Counted from the stretch's first letter, positions 25,772 through 36,956 are shown. The stretch: DNA of 64,000 bases from Chloroflexota bacterium (GCA_026706485.1 JAPOYR010000011.1:248001-312000); one strand, 5' to 3'. The notes: a model not told the origin generated them from the letters alone. Translations and numbers: made by a program.

Positions 25772-25788
25772 AGTTTGTAACACAAACT
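25772..25788. promoter_or_regulatory. perfect palindrome, candidate operator of the regulator/membrane pair
   Basis: AGTTTGT-AAC-ACAAACT, 41 bases upstream of the membrane-protein ATG. It lies in a locally AT-rich patch (a TTTATC-like minus-10 is next to it on the minus strand). Position and symmetry fit a dimeric winged-helix repressor site. Confidence 0.6.
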
Positions 25789-25883
25789 AGTTTATCGAAC
25801 CAGACGGAGCGTTGCAAGCGGCTTGGCGTCGCCGTTTCCGGGATGCCACCCTCCTGCCAACCGGTCGAGCAAGGCAGCCGCCA

Positions 25884-26498
25884 ATGAAACCCGCGTCAAG
25901 GCATTCCCGGTTGCCGGTGCTGCTGATCGTCAACGGCTACGCGGCGTCGGCGAAAACAACCCTCGCGCGGGCGTTGTCCCGCGAGTTGCGCTGGCCGCTG
26001 GTCGTCAAGGATGAATTCAAGGAACTGCTGTTCGACCGGCTCGGCGCCATCGACTACCAGGAATCCAAGCGGCTCGGGGCTGCGGCTATCGACGTGATGT
26101 TCAGCGTGGCTCGCGAGCTATTGGTCTCTGGAACCTCGGTCATCATCGAATCACCACTAATCCCGGCTTACGACAACGCCCGCCTCCGTGCGCTGGAGCG
26201 CGACGCCGACTTCCTGACCGTCCAGGTCGTGCTCACGGGCGATCCCGACGTGCTCTTCGAGCGCTACCGGTCGCGCGCCGAGCGCGGCGAGCGGCACCCG
26301 AGCCACTTCGACCACGACCGCCTGGCGGACATGCACGCGATGCTGCATTCGCCGTTCGAGTCGCTCACGGTCTCCGGCGAGACCCTCCATTTCGACACGA
26401 CGAGCCTCTCCGACGAGACGATCGCCGAGATGCAGCGGCAGACCATGGTGGTCATCGACGAGCTGTCCGTCACAACCGATCCACGATCCGGAGAGTGA
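25884..26498 (+). CDS. P-loop kinase-like protein (AAA_33/zeta-toxin-type fold)
   Basis: A 204-residue protein from ATG 25884. The N-terminal strand and P-loop LLIVNGYAASAKTTLARAL resemble small-molecule kinases whose usual motif is GxPxSGKTT; here the conserved Gly before Lys is Ala. LVVKDEFKELLFDRLG and VIIESPLIP are the second conserved region. A lid with ERYRSRAERGERHPSHFD follows. It probably phosphorylates a small molecule or RNA end. The substrate is unknown, and no antitoxin accompanies it. Confidence 0.72.
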   Translation: MKPASRHSRLPVLLIVNGYAASAKTTLARALSRELRWPLVVKDEFKELLFDRLGAIDYQESKRLGAAAIDVMFSVARELLVSGTSVIIESPLIPAYDNARLRALERDADFLTVQVVLTGDPDVLFERYRSRAERGERHPSHFDHDRLADMHAMLHSPFESLTVSGETLHFDTTSLSDETIAEMQRQTMVVIDELSVTTDPRSGE

Positions 26499-26510
26499 GC
26501 GTGAGAGGGT

Positions 26511-26590
26511 CCCCGGTGGCCCGCGCTGCGTGCAGCGCGGGACCGGTCGCGGTTGACATTCCCAGGCTGCGAGCAGCCTGGGCCACCGGG
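26511..26590. mobile_element. 80-bp MITE-like palindromic element
   Basis: The outer inverted repeat CCCGGTGGCCC (26512-26522) pairs with GGGCCACCGGG (26580-26590). Inside are two perfect hairpins: CCCGCGCTGC-GT-GCAGCGCGGG (26520-26541) and CCCAGGCTGC-GA-GCAGCCTGGG (26561-26582). No coding capacity. A partial relative, GGTGGCCCACGCTGCGTGC, is near 20574. Confidence 0.65.
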
Positions 26591-26594
26591 CAGA

Positions 26595-27251
26595 ATGGGC
26601 ATCGCGTCGCTAGTCGGGTCGGCTCACCACGTTCCGGAGTGTCATTTGCCTGGACGGTCTCCTCGCCCTGACAGGTTCGGATACACGGGCTACGGCGTCG
26701 CCATCGTGATGCCGGAGAACGTTCGCCAGGAAGTCGCCAAGGTACGCGAGCAACCGGGCCTCCCCGCCTCGACCACGCCTCCCCATGTCACCGTGAAAGG
26801 AACCTTTGCCGATCCAACCGACCTGGCAGAGGTAATCGAGATCACGTCCGCCGCCGCCGCGGACACGACGCCATTCGCGGTGGAGTTTGGCGACCTGACG
26901 CTCTGGGATGCGCATGACCGGCGAATCCTCGTCGTATCCGTAAAGCGGTCGCCCGAGCTGGATCGCCTGCATCGAAGGCTGATGTGCGGAATCGGTCCCA
27001 TTTCGACCAGCGTGTATCTCCCCGATCGCCCTGAGCCCGTCGAAGGCTTTCGGTTTCACCTGACGCTTTACCAGGGTGCGGACGAATTGAGCCACGCCCG
27101 CGGAATGCAAGCGGCCCGAGACCTCAGCTTGCCGGCACGCGTCGAGGCAAGCGGCATGAGCCTCTTCGCCCGCGTGAATCGCCCTGCCGGTCACGAATGG
27201 CGACAACTCCAGGACTTTCCGTTCGCGACGCATCGACCATGCGGCGTGTGA
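26595..27251 (+). CDS. 2H phosphoesterase / 2'-5' RNA ligase-like protein
   Basis: About 218 residues with the two HxTx motifs of the 2H superfamily: PPHVTVKGTF and FHLTLYQGA. Family members act on 2',3'-cyclic or 2'-5' phosphodiesters in RNA or small molecules; the physiological substrate here is unknown. The start is uncertain: ATG 26595 or an internal ATG 26709, since similarity begins around YTGYGVAIVMP. Residues just before the second motif (DRPEPVEGF) are the translation of the dispersed GCCCTGAGCCCGTCGAAGG repeat, suggesting an in-frame insertion of that element. The neighbouring P-loop kinase is separated by a palindromic element. Confidence 0.8.
   Translation: MGIASLVGSAHHVPECHLPGRSPRPDRFGYTGYGVAIVMPENVRQEVAKVREQPGLPASTTPPHVTVKGTFADPTDLAEVIEITSAAAADTTPFAVEFGDLTLWDAHDRRILVVSVKRSPELDRLHRRLMCGIGPISTSVYLPDRPEPVEGFRFHLTLYQGADELSHARGMQAARDLSLPARVEASGMSLFARVNRPAGHEWRQLQDFPFATHRPCGV
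27024..27046 (+). repeat. dispersed repeat inside the 2H phosphoesterase gene
   Basis: ATCGCCCTGAGCCCGTCGAAGG is related to the intergenic copies at 14621 and 21645. Here it is read in frame as DRPEPVEG between the two HxTx motifs. Confidence 0.6.
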
Positions 27252-27410
27252 GCGCGCGGCCGGAATCGTTGAGAGATTAGTTCTAATCCGAAGTTAAACC
27301 CCGAACACGCCAAAAAACTCCGAATCTCCAGATTGGCGGCGGCACGGCGTGCACCCGCCCCGAGCGGTCTAGTTGCTCGTCGTTGCCGATTTGAGCCGGA
27401 ATTCAGGCGG

Positions 27411-28553
27411 TTATTGGCCGGTCTCCAGCAGAACCTCACGCAGCCGACTCCCGATGATCTCCGGCTCGCCGGGCTGGAGGTTGGCGGAGTAGGCCTCGAG
27501 CTGATTCCGCGCCGGGTCGACGCGAACGTAGATGGCCGGCTCACCGGCCAGCAGCGCGTCGCCGACCACCTGGGCGTCGGCTCCGGTCCAGTCGGGCTCG
27601 AATCCGACCACCGCCGTCGGCACGAAGAAGCGGTCGTCGTCGAACTCCACCGTCGCGCGCACGCCGTCGATCTCGCCCACGTCGTCGACGATGATCTCGA
27701 CCAGGTCGCGCATCTCCCGCAGCATCTCGTCCTCGTCCGAGTCCATGTAGCTGCGCAGCGCCGCGTATAGGCCCACCATCTCCTCCTTGGCCACCTTGGA
27801 CGGTCGGCCAATGGCGTGGTTGGGGCTGCTGTTCAGGTGCGCCGCCTCGATGAGATCCGCGCGGCCGTAGAGCAGCCCGGTGGCCTGCGGGCCGCGGATC
27901 ACTTTGCCGCCGCTCATGGTGACCAAGTCGGCGCCGTCGCGGATGAAACGCGTCAGGTTTTCGCGCGGCGGCACCGTCATGGCCGCATCCACGATCACCG
28001 GAACGCCGCGCGCGTGGGCAATCTCGGCCACCTGAGGGAGCGTCAATCCGCCGCGCGGATTCCCCGGCGCGAACAGGAACGCCACCGCGGCCGTGCGGTC
28101 GCTGAGCGCGGCATCCAGCTCCTCGGGCAGGCACGACGACACGTTGCCCACCTCTACGATCCGCGCGCCGGTGAAGCCGTACATGTGGCTGTAGGGACCG
28201 CGATGGATCTTCTGGATGACCATCTCGTCCTTGAGACCGGTCGTGTCCGGCAGGCGTCGGATGGCCGCCAGGTCCGTGCCCGTCATGCACGCGGCCAGCG
28301 AGAGCACCATCCCGGCGGCGGCCCCGGCCACCACCATGCCGGCCTCGGCCTCGGTGACCTCGGCAATGTATGCGCCGATGCGGCGGTTGAGCGTCTCCAC
28401 CGAAACGAACGCCCGTCCCGCCTCGGCCATCGCCGCGATAGTCTCCGGCCGCATCAGCGAACCGCCGTAGTTCGTCGTGGGTCCACCGGCGTGGATCACC
28501 AGCGGCACGCCCAGCTCGTCGTAGACGCGATTCGACGGTCGCGTGGCCTTCAT
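27411..28553 (-). CDS. PLP-dependent SelA-fold lyase (D-glucosaminate-6-phosphate ammonia-lyase-like)
   Basis: A 380-residue PLP enzyme of the SelA/DgaE group. Evidence is VIHAGGPTTNYGGS at the N-terminus (in place of SelA's INATGVIVHTNLG), GAAAGMVLSLAACMTG, the aspartate VIVDAAMTVPP and the Schiff-base lysine region MSGGKVIRGPQATGLLYGR. Such proteins act as ammonia-lyases or aldolases on amino sugars or amino acids. True SelA is the separate gene at 51108. The ATG at 28553 is chosen over a TTG four codons upstream. It is divergent from the class V aminotransferase gene, and the 180-base gap shows no clear promoter. Confidence 0.85.
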   Translation of the reverse strand: MKATRPSNRVYDELGVPLVIHAGGPTTNYGGSLMRPETIAAMAEAGRAFVSVETLNRRIGAYIAEVTEAEAGMVVAGAAAGMVLSLAACMTGTDLAAIRRLPDTTGLKDEMVIQKIHRGPYSHMYGFTGARIVEVGNVSSCLPEELDAALSDRTAAVAFLFAPGNPRGGLTLPQVAEIAHARGVPVIVDAAMTVPPRENLTRFIRDGADLVTMSGGKVIRGPQATGLLYGRADLIEAAHLNSSPNHAIGRPSKVAKEEMVGLYAALRSYMDSDEDEMLREMRDLVEIIVDDVGEIDGVRATVEFDDDRFFVPTAVVGFEPDWTGADAQVVGDALLAGEPAIYVRVDPARNQLEAYSANLQPGEPEIIGSRLREVLLETGQ

Positions 28554-28733
28554 GAATCTGCCCAAGAACCTGCTTTGTGCGTGTATAGCACGCTGACTCC
28601 GCCGCCGAGCGGCTATGCTTCACGGCACGCATGCGTCAGGCCAAATGAACAACCCACCGAGCGATCCGCGGGCGCGGAGGCGCCCGGTACACCTCCGCGC
28701 CGTATTGACTGCTTACGCCTTGGCGGCTTCGGC

Positions 28734-29852
28734 ATGAGCCGCCCGCGGCTGATGATCCCAGGTCCGATCGACCTCGAGCCAGAGGTGCTGGAAGCACTGT
28801 CCGAACAGGTAGTTCCGCACTACGGTGACGCCTGGGTGGCGGCCTACCGGCACGTGCGGGAGAACCTTCTGGCCATTGGCGAGAGCGAGGGCGACGCGTT
28901 CGTGCTCGCCGGCACCGGCATCGTGGGCATCGACGCCGCCATCGGGACGGCGGTGCCCACGGGCGGCCAATTGATCGTTGTGGACAACGGCTTCTTCTCC
29001 GGTCGCATGTGCGAGGTCGCGGACGGCTATGGCATCACCACCCACGTCTTGCGCACCGAACGCGGCAGACCCGTGAGGCCGGATGAGCTGGCGGCATTCA
29101 TGCAGGCGCACCCGGAAGCCAGGGTCGTGGGATTGACCCATGGCGAGACGGCGACCGGCGTGCTCAACGACCTGGAATCTCTCGGCGGCGTGGTGGCGGA
29201 TGCGGGCCGCTTCCTCATCGTCGACGCGGTGTCCACCTTCGGCGCGGCGCGCCTAGCCGTGGACGCCTGGGACGTCAGCATCTGCTGCACCGCCTCGCAG
29301 AAGGCCCTGGAATCGCCGCCGGGCGCGGCGCCCGTGATCGTGAATGCGCAAGCCTGGGACTTCCTGGACTCGAGCGGTGCCGCGAATCACGGGCTTTACA
29401 GCGACCTGCGCGTCTGGCGCCGCTACGCCGCCGAGATGGCGGAGTTCCATCCCCAGCCGGCCACGATGCCGGTCAACGTCATCGCCGCGCTCACCGTCGC
29501 CACCGACCGCATCCTTGCCGATGGACTCGAACGGCGCTATCGGCGCTATCGGGAGATTGCCGCCCGGGTGCGCGCGCGGGCGCGCGCCGCCGGCTATGAG
29601 CCGCTGGCGGCGGACGAGTGGGCCTCGCCCACGGTCACGGCCCTGCGCCCGCCGCCGGGCCTCGCGGCGGACGACGTCGTGGCGGCTGTGCGTGACCGAG
29701 CCAACATTCAACTCGGCAGCGGTATCGCGGAGCTCGCCGGAGAGGTGTTCCGCGTGGGGCACATGGGGCTCTCGACCACGGATGCCTATCTCGACGACCT
29801 GTTCGGCGTGCTCGATACCCTGTCAAACGCGCAGGAGCGCGCGGCGTCCTAA
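28734..29852 (+). CDS. class V PLP aminotransferase (serine/alanine-glyoxylate type)
   Basis: A 372-residue fold-type I enzyme. It begins MSRPRLMIPGPIDLEPEV with VPHYGDAWVAAY, as in serine-glyoxylate and alanine-glyoxylate transaminases. It has THGETATGVLND, IVDAVSTFGA (PLP-ring Asp) and CTASQKALESPPGAAPV with the PLP lysine, then VGHMG near the C-terminus. Substrate could be serine, alanine, aspartate or aminoethylphosphonate. 2-Aminoethylphosphonate transaminase is less likely with no phosphonate genes nearby. A much longer in-frame extension upstream is antisense to the lyase gene and is not used. Confidence 0.88.
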   Translation: MSRPRLMIPGPIDLEPEVLEALSEQVVPHYGDAWVAAYRHVRENLLAIGESEGDAFVLAGTGIVGIDAAIGTAVPTGGQLIVVDNGFFSGRMCEVADGYGITTHVLRTERGRPVRPDELAAFMQAHPEARVVGLTHGETATGVLNDLESLGGVVADAGRFLIVDAVSTFGAARLAVDAWDVSICCTASQKALESPPGAAPVIVNAQAWDFLDSSGAANHGLYSDLRVWRRYAAEMAEFHPQPATMPVNVIAALTVATDRILADGLERRYRRYREIAARVRARARAAGYEPLAADEWASPTVTALRPPPGLAADDVVAAVRDRANIQLGSGIAELAGEVFRVGHMGLSTTDAYLDDLFGVLDTLSNAQERAAS

Positions 29853-29889
29853 GCGCCCCGCCGCGCCGGGCAAATTGCGGAAAAAGGCA

Positions 29890-29919
29890 TTGACACGCGC
29901 CAATGGCCCGCCGTAGGCT
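29890..29919 (+). promoter_or_regulatory. sigma70-type promoter of the trp operon
   Basis: Perfect minus-35 TTGACA (29890-29895), an 18-base spacer and minus-10 TAGGCT (29914-29919). It directly precedes the T-box leader, giving a start near 29926. Confidence 0.8.
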
Positions 29920-29925
29920 CGCGAT

Positions 29926-30206
29926 TGCTGGAAAGGCTGTGACTGGGACGAGTACCCGTCAGAAGCCGCGTTAGAGAGCCGGACCTCGCGCTGCAAGTCC
30001 GGTCGCGGCGACGACGGCGAATGGCCCCACGAGCCGCGGACCCAACGGGCAACGCCCAAGTAGGCTCCGCCGGAGGCCCTCCGTTAGCACAGGGCAGGAT
30101 ATCGAGCGCAAGCTCCGTATCTGGAAGAAGGGGCGCCTTGCGCGCCCGAAGCAGGGTGGCACCGCGAAGGCACGAGCCTCTCGCCCCTCAGGCGAGAGGT
30201 TTTTTT
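29926..30206 (+). promoter_or_regulatory. T-box riboswitch, tRNA-Trp specific
   Basis: A transcription-attenuating leader sensing uncharged tRNA. The stem I start GGACGAGTA (near 29947), an AGAGAG bulge element and a specifier loop GAATGGCC with codon TGG (30022-30024, tryptophan) come first. The conserved T-box AGGGTGGCACCGCG (30153-30166) follows, then the competing terminator 30177-30206. The antiterminator bulge TGGC would pair with a 3' GCCA end, matching the G discriminator usual in bacterial tRNA-Trp. It controls trpE and the genes behind it, so the codon, the bulge and the regulated pathway all agree. Confidence 0.95.
30177..30206 (+). terminator. T-box intrinsic terminator
   Basis: Stem CCTCTCGCC (30177-30185) and GGCGAGAGG (30191-30199) with loop CCTCA, then seven T. 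It is mutually exclusive with the T-box antiterminator. No run-through ORF spans it. Confidence 0.95.
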
Positions 30207-30239
30207 GTGCCCTGCGTCGGGGCCGAAAGGAGGGGTCGG

Positions 30240-31734
<1,495 letters not shown>

Positions 31735-31754
<20 letters not shown>

Positions 31755-32319
31755 CTACGACTCGTTCACCTACAACCTGGTGCAGTTCCTCAGCGTGATC
31801 ACGGACGACATCGAGGTCCACCGCAACGACGCGCTGACGGTGGCCGACATCGAGGCGAAAGCCCCCGAGGCGATCGTGGTCTCTCCGGGCCCCTGCACGC
31901 CGGACGAGGCCGGCATTTCGGTGGACCTCATCGCCACCCTGGGGCCGCGCATCCCCACGCTCGGGGTGTGCCTGGGCCACCAGTCGGTCGGAGCGGCGTT
32001 TGGGGGACGCATCGTGCGGGCGCCGGAGCTGATGCACGGCAAGACCTCGCCCATCCATCACCACGGCGACGAGCTGTTCGAGGGCTTGCCGGACCCGTTC
32101 ACCGCCACCCGCTACCACTCGCTCATCATCGAGGCGGCGAGCCTGCCGGACGTGCTGCAAGTTACGGCTCGCACTCCGGATGGGACTATCATGGGCGTGC
32201 GGCATCAGACCCACCCGATATTCGGCGTGCAGTTTCACCCGGAGTCGATTCTCACGACGGTGGGGCCCGACTTGCTCCGAAACTTCGTCAAGCTGGCCGG
32301 CATGCGGACACTCTCATGA
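31735..32319 (+). CDS. trpG: anthranilate synthase component II, glutamine amidotransferase
   Basis: Class I glutamine amidotransferase of 194 residues supplying ammonia to TrpE. It starts MLLVLDNYDSFTYNLVQ. The nucleophile Cys is in TLGVCLGHQSVG; the His-Glu dyad is in FGVQFHPESILT. SPGPCTPDEAG is the family PGP motif. It overlaps both trpE (20 bases) and trpD (ATGA). It may also serve folate synthesis as PabA if pabB exists elsewhere; that cannot be judged here. Confidence 0.96.
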
Positions 32320-33341
32320 TCGTCGGCGCGATTCAGACCGTGGTCGAGGGGCGTTCGCTGGCGCGCGACACGGCGCGCGAGGTAATGGAATCCATCCTCA
32401 CCGGACAGGTCACACCCGCCCAGTTCGGCGCACTGGTCACGGCCTTGCGCCTCAAGGGCGAGTCGGCGGATGAGATCGCCGGCTTCTTGGAGAGCATGCG
32501 AACCCATGCCACGCGGGTGGACCTGGGCGACCTGGCCGCCGTGGACGCCTGCGGCACCGGCGGCCGCGGGGTCAGCTGGTTCAACGTGACGACCACCGCC
32601 GCGCTGGTTGCCGCCGGCGCGGGGGCGAAAGTCGCCAAGCATGGCAACCGGTCGTTCACTCGCAAGAGCGGCAGCGCCGACGCATTCGAAGCCCTCGGCG
32701 TGCAGCTGGCGGTTCCTCCGGCGGTTGTGGCCCAATGCGTGCGCGAAGCCGGGATCGGGTTCATGTTCGCCCAGGCCTTTCACCCCAGCATGAAGTTCGC
32801 GGCGCCGCTGCGCCGCGAGATCGGCATCCGCACGATGTTCAACGTGCTGGGCCCATTGACGAATCCCGCCGGCGTGCGACGACAGCTCCTGGGCACGGCC
32901 AGTCCCGCGTTGGCGGCGACTATGGCGGACGCGCTGCAGAAAATGGGCGCCGTCCGCGTGCTGGTAGTCGCCGGCCATGGGGGCATGGACGAAATCACGC
33001 TCGATGGCCCCACCCAGGTGACCGAACTACGCGATGGCACAGTTACGTCGTACACCGTCGGCGCCGAGGATCTGGGCTTGGCGGCCGGTGAAGCGGCAAG
33101 CGTGGCCGGCGGCACGCCCGACGAAAACGCCGTAACCATCCGCGGCATCCTCGACGGCGCCGACCGCGGGCCGCGTCGCGACCTGGCGGTCGCCAACGCG
33201 GCCGGCGTGTTGCTGGCCGCCGGGGTTGCCGATTCGTGGCGCGACGGCGTGGAACGCGCGTCCGCCGCCATCGACGGCGGCGCGGCGGCGGCGAGCCTGG
33301 AACGCATGATCGCCATCACGAACAGCGCGTCCGGCAGCTAG
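32316..33341 (+). CDS. trpD: anthranilate phosphoribosyltransferase
   Basis: Transfers phosphoribose from PRPP to anthranilate; 341 residues. The glycine loop is DACGTGGRGVSWFNVTTT, slightly altered from the usual GTGGD. AKHGNRSFTRKSGSADAFEALG holds the KHGNR motif. NVLGPLTNPAGVRRQL and GHGGMDEITL are also canonical. Its ATG overlaps the trpG stop (ATGA). Two upstream in-frame extensions within trpG are ignored. Confidence 0.96.
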   Translation: MIVGAIQTVVEGRSLARDTAREVMESILTGQVTPAQFGALVTALRLKGESADEIAGFLESMRTHATRVDLGDLAAVDACGTGGRGVSWFNVTTTAALVAAGAGAKVAKHGNRSFTRKSGSADAFEALGVQLAVPPAVVAQCVREAGIGFMFAQAFHPSMKFAAPLRREIGIRTMFNVLGPLTNPAGVRRQLLGTASPALAATMADALQKMGAVRVLVVAGHGGMDEITLDGPTQVTELRDGTVTSYTVGAEDLGLAAGEAASVAGGTPDENAVTIRGILDGADRGPRRDLAVANAAGVLLAAGVADSWRDGVERASAAIDGGAAAASLERMIAITNSASGS

Positions 33342-34130
33342 ATGACGATTCTGGACGAGATCGTCGAGCACAAGCGCCGCGAGGTTGCGCAAGCGGCCTC
33401 GGACTTGCCATTTGCCGAAATGCGGCGCCGCGGCGAGACTCCGCGCCCACGACGCTCGCTGTGGCATGCCCTGGACGTCGACGCGGTCGTCGTGATCGCC
33501 GAGATCAAGCGCGCGTCGCCGACGGCCGGAGTGTTCGCGGAGGACTTGGACCCGGCGGCCCAGGCCGTGAAATACGCGGACAGCGGGGCAGCCGCCATCT
33601 CGGTGCTCACCGACCAGGCGTACTTTCGCGGATCGCTGCGCGACCTCGAGCAGGCCCGCGACGCCTGCGAGCTGCCGGTGATCCGCAAGGAGTTCATCGT
33701 CGACGCGTACCAGATCTACGAGTCGGCAGCGGCCAACGCCGACGCCGTGCTCCTCATCGTCGGCCTGACGCCCGAGCAGGACTTGGACGAAGACCTGGCG
33801 CTGGTGCATGAGCTTGGGATGGAAGCGCTGGTCGAGGCGCACGTGGAAGAGGAAGTGGAGCAGGCCCTGGTTGCCGGCGCCCGCATCGTGGGCATCAACA
33901 ATCGGGACTTGCGTTCGTTCAAGACTGATCTCGCCGTCACCGAGCGCCTTTGCGCCATGATTCCGGACGACATCACCATCGTGAGCGAGAGCGGCGTGCG
34001 AACCCCGGCCGACGTGCGGCGGCTGGCCGACAGCGGCGTGAGCGCCGTACTCGTCGGCGAGTCGATCGTGACGGCGCCCGACGCGAGCCGCCAGCTCCGG
34101 GAGCTGGTGGCTGCCGGAGCGGCGGCATAA
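33342..34130 (+). CDS. trpC: indole-3-glycerol-phosphate synthase
   Basis: A (beta/alpha)8 enzyme closing the indole ring; 262 residues. MTILDEIVEHKRREV at the start, VVIAEIKRASPTAG (catalytic Lys), PVIRKEFIVDAYQIYE (general-acid Lys), VEAHVEEE, VGINNRDLRSF and IVSESGV are all in order. It begins at the base after the trpD stop. Monofunctional; trpF is separate and follows after three bases. Confidence 0.97.
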   Translation: MTILDEIVEHKRREVAQAASDLPFAEMRRRGETPRPRRSLWHALDVDAVVVIAEIKRASPTAGVFAEDLDPAAQAVKYADSGAAAISVLTDQAYFRGSLRDLEQARDACELPVIRKEFIVDAYQIYESAAANADAVLLIVGLTPEQDLDEDLALVHELGMEALVEAHVEEEVEQALVAGARIVGINNRDLRSFKTDLAVTERLCAMIPDDITIVSESGVRTPADVRRLADSGVSAVLVGESIVTAPDASRQLRELVAAGAAA

Positions 34131-34133
34131 GCC

Positions 34134-34754
34134 GTGCTGGTCAAGATTTGCGCGCTGCTGCAACCCGACGACGCGGCCGCCGCGGCGGCCGCGGGGGCCG
34201 ACATGTTGGGCGTGATTTTCGCTCCCTCCTGGCGCCGGCGGACCGTGGCGGAGGCGCGGCGCATCTTCGACGCAGCGCCGGCCGGGCCTGAGCGCGTGGG
34301 CGTATTCGTCGATGCACCGTTGGCGGAGGTCGAGGAGATCGCCGACGCGTGCCAGCTAGACCGAATCCAGCTTGGCGGCAGTGAAGACCCGGACTATTGC
34401 GCCGCGCTGGGATCGCGTGCGGTCAAGACCCTGCGGCTGCCGCGCGACGAGGCCATCGTGGCCGACTTTGACGTGAAGCTCTTCCACTTCGACACCGCCC
34501 ACGACACGCGAGCCGGAGGTACGGGCGAGTCGTGGGACTACGCCTCGGCACGATCCCTGGGCCGGAAGCATCCTGTGCTTCTTGCCGGAGGCCTGACGCC
34601 GGACAACGTGGCGACGGCCATCGCCGCCGCCCGGCCGTTGGGCGTGGACGTCGCCAGCGGCGTCGAGACCGATCGCGCCAAGGATCCGGACAAGATCGAA
34701 GCATTCGTTCAGCGCGCGCGCGAAGCCTTCGCGGCGCTGGAAATCGCCGCCTAG
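34134..34754 (+). CDS. trpF: phosphoribosylanthranilate isomerase
   Basis: An Amadori isomerase of 206 residues with GTG start. The catalytic Cys is in VKICALLQPDDA (usual KICGLT) and the catalytic Asp in FHFDTAHDTRAGGTGESWDY. GADMLGVIF, LAGGLTPDNV and GVDVASGVE are typical. The sequence is more divergent than its neighbours: the SPR phosphate-loop segment reads APSWRRRT, and QLHG reads QLGG. Both catalytic residues remain, so it should be active. It lies between trpC and the inserted lipoprotein gene (two bases apart). Confidence 0.93.
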   Translation: MLVKICALLQPDDAAAAAAAGADMLGVIFAPSWRRRTVAEARRIFDAAPAGPERVGVFVDAPLAEVEEIADACQLDRIQLGGSEDPDYCAALGSRAVKTLRLPRDEAIVADFDVKLFHFDTAHDTRAGGTGESWDYASARSLGRKHPVLLAGGLTPDNVATAIAAARPLGVDVASGVETDRAKDPDKIEAFVQRAREAFAALEIAA

Positions 34755-34756
34755 AC

Positions 34757-35760
34757 ATGCGGCGGCTTGCTGCGGCACTGCTCGTGGCGGGGGCGCTGGC
34801 GAGCGGGTGCACCCAGGGCTTCATGCTCGAGGACGGCGAGCGGCCGGCGGACGAGCTGACCGACGCCAAGTTCGTGTTCGCCGAGGGTCAAACCGAGATT
34901 GAGATGCGGCCGGCCCCAACCAGCCTCATACCAACGCCCACACCGACGCCCACGCCCGCGCCGACCCCAACACCGGCGCCTCGGCCCACTCCGACGGCCT
35001 CACCGGCATCCGTGCCCGCCGACGGGTCGCCAACGCCGGGTGGACGCACCGAGGCGGCGGGCACTGGGACGCAAGCCGGATCGACCAGCCCGCCGGCCGG
35101 CACGCCGCCCGCAACGGAAACCGCCGCGGCGGCGCCGCTGGACGCCGAAGCCATTGCCGCCAACCCGCTGGCGACCTCAATCCTCATCCCCAACCCGGCC
35201 GTGGACCCAGGGCTGGTGACGGCTCAGGAATCGTCAGACTCCGCCGAGTTCTTCCTGCCCGAAATGATCGCCCAAATCGGACTGGAGAGCTTCGCTTTCC
35301 GGGTCAGCAATCGCCCGCCGGAATCGGATGCGCTGAGCGAGCGACAGCGCGTCGTTCAGCTAGTGCAGTTCATCTTCGTGCACACCAACGTCCCGGCGGC
35401 GCAGGCGTTCTACGAGTTCCTCAGCACAACGTTCGTCAGCGGCTCCGCCAACTCCCGGGAAGAGGCGACGAGGGAGTTCTACCCCAACCTGGAGTCGGAA
35501 TTGAACGGGTTTCGGGACGTGCTCGAGGGCGCGGACGAGACGACGCTTGTCGTCCTCGAAATCGATCCCAACGTGCCTGAGGGCGCGCCGACCAGCGGCG
35601 CGCCGGTGCCAACCGTGTACTACATCGTGATTCTCGAGGGCCGTATCACCACCGCGATCGAGGTCGTCTACATCCTCGAACAGGATCCCCGCAACGTCGT
35701 GCCCGTCGGCGACCTGTTGCTGTCTCGCATTCCTGCGGAACTCCGTACGACCGAGGCTCC

Positions 35761-35764
<4 letters not shown>
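34757..35764 (+). CDS. lipoprotein of unknown function inside the trp operon
   Basis: A 335-residue predicted lipoprotein. The basic start [18 protein letters not shown] ends in an ASGC lipobox, then comes a short spacer, a Thr/Pro repeat ([18 protein letters not shown], residues about 55-75), a Ser/Thr/Gly/Pro-rich linker to about residue 135, and a globular C-terminal domain of about 190 residues ([56 protein letters not shown]). I do not recognise the domain. Its stop overlaps the trpB start as ATGA, so trpB translation probably depends on it. It is transcribed with the trp genes. A link to tryptophan metabolism is not evident and may be mere hitch-hiking. Confidence 0.85.

Positions 35765-36956
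<1,192 letters not shown>

Noticed and set aside
23846-26498. Toxin-antitoxin or defence module from the nucleotidyltransferase-fold and P-loop kinase genes
   Set aside because: They are separated by an unrelated regulator/membrane pair on the other strand, and no small antitoxin gene is adjacent.
27816-28733. Long N-terminal extension of the class V aminotransferase
   Set aside because: It is antisense to the SelA-fold lyase; the family start matches ATG 28734.
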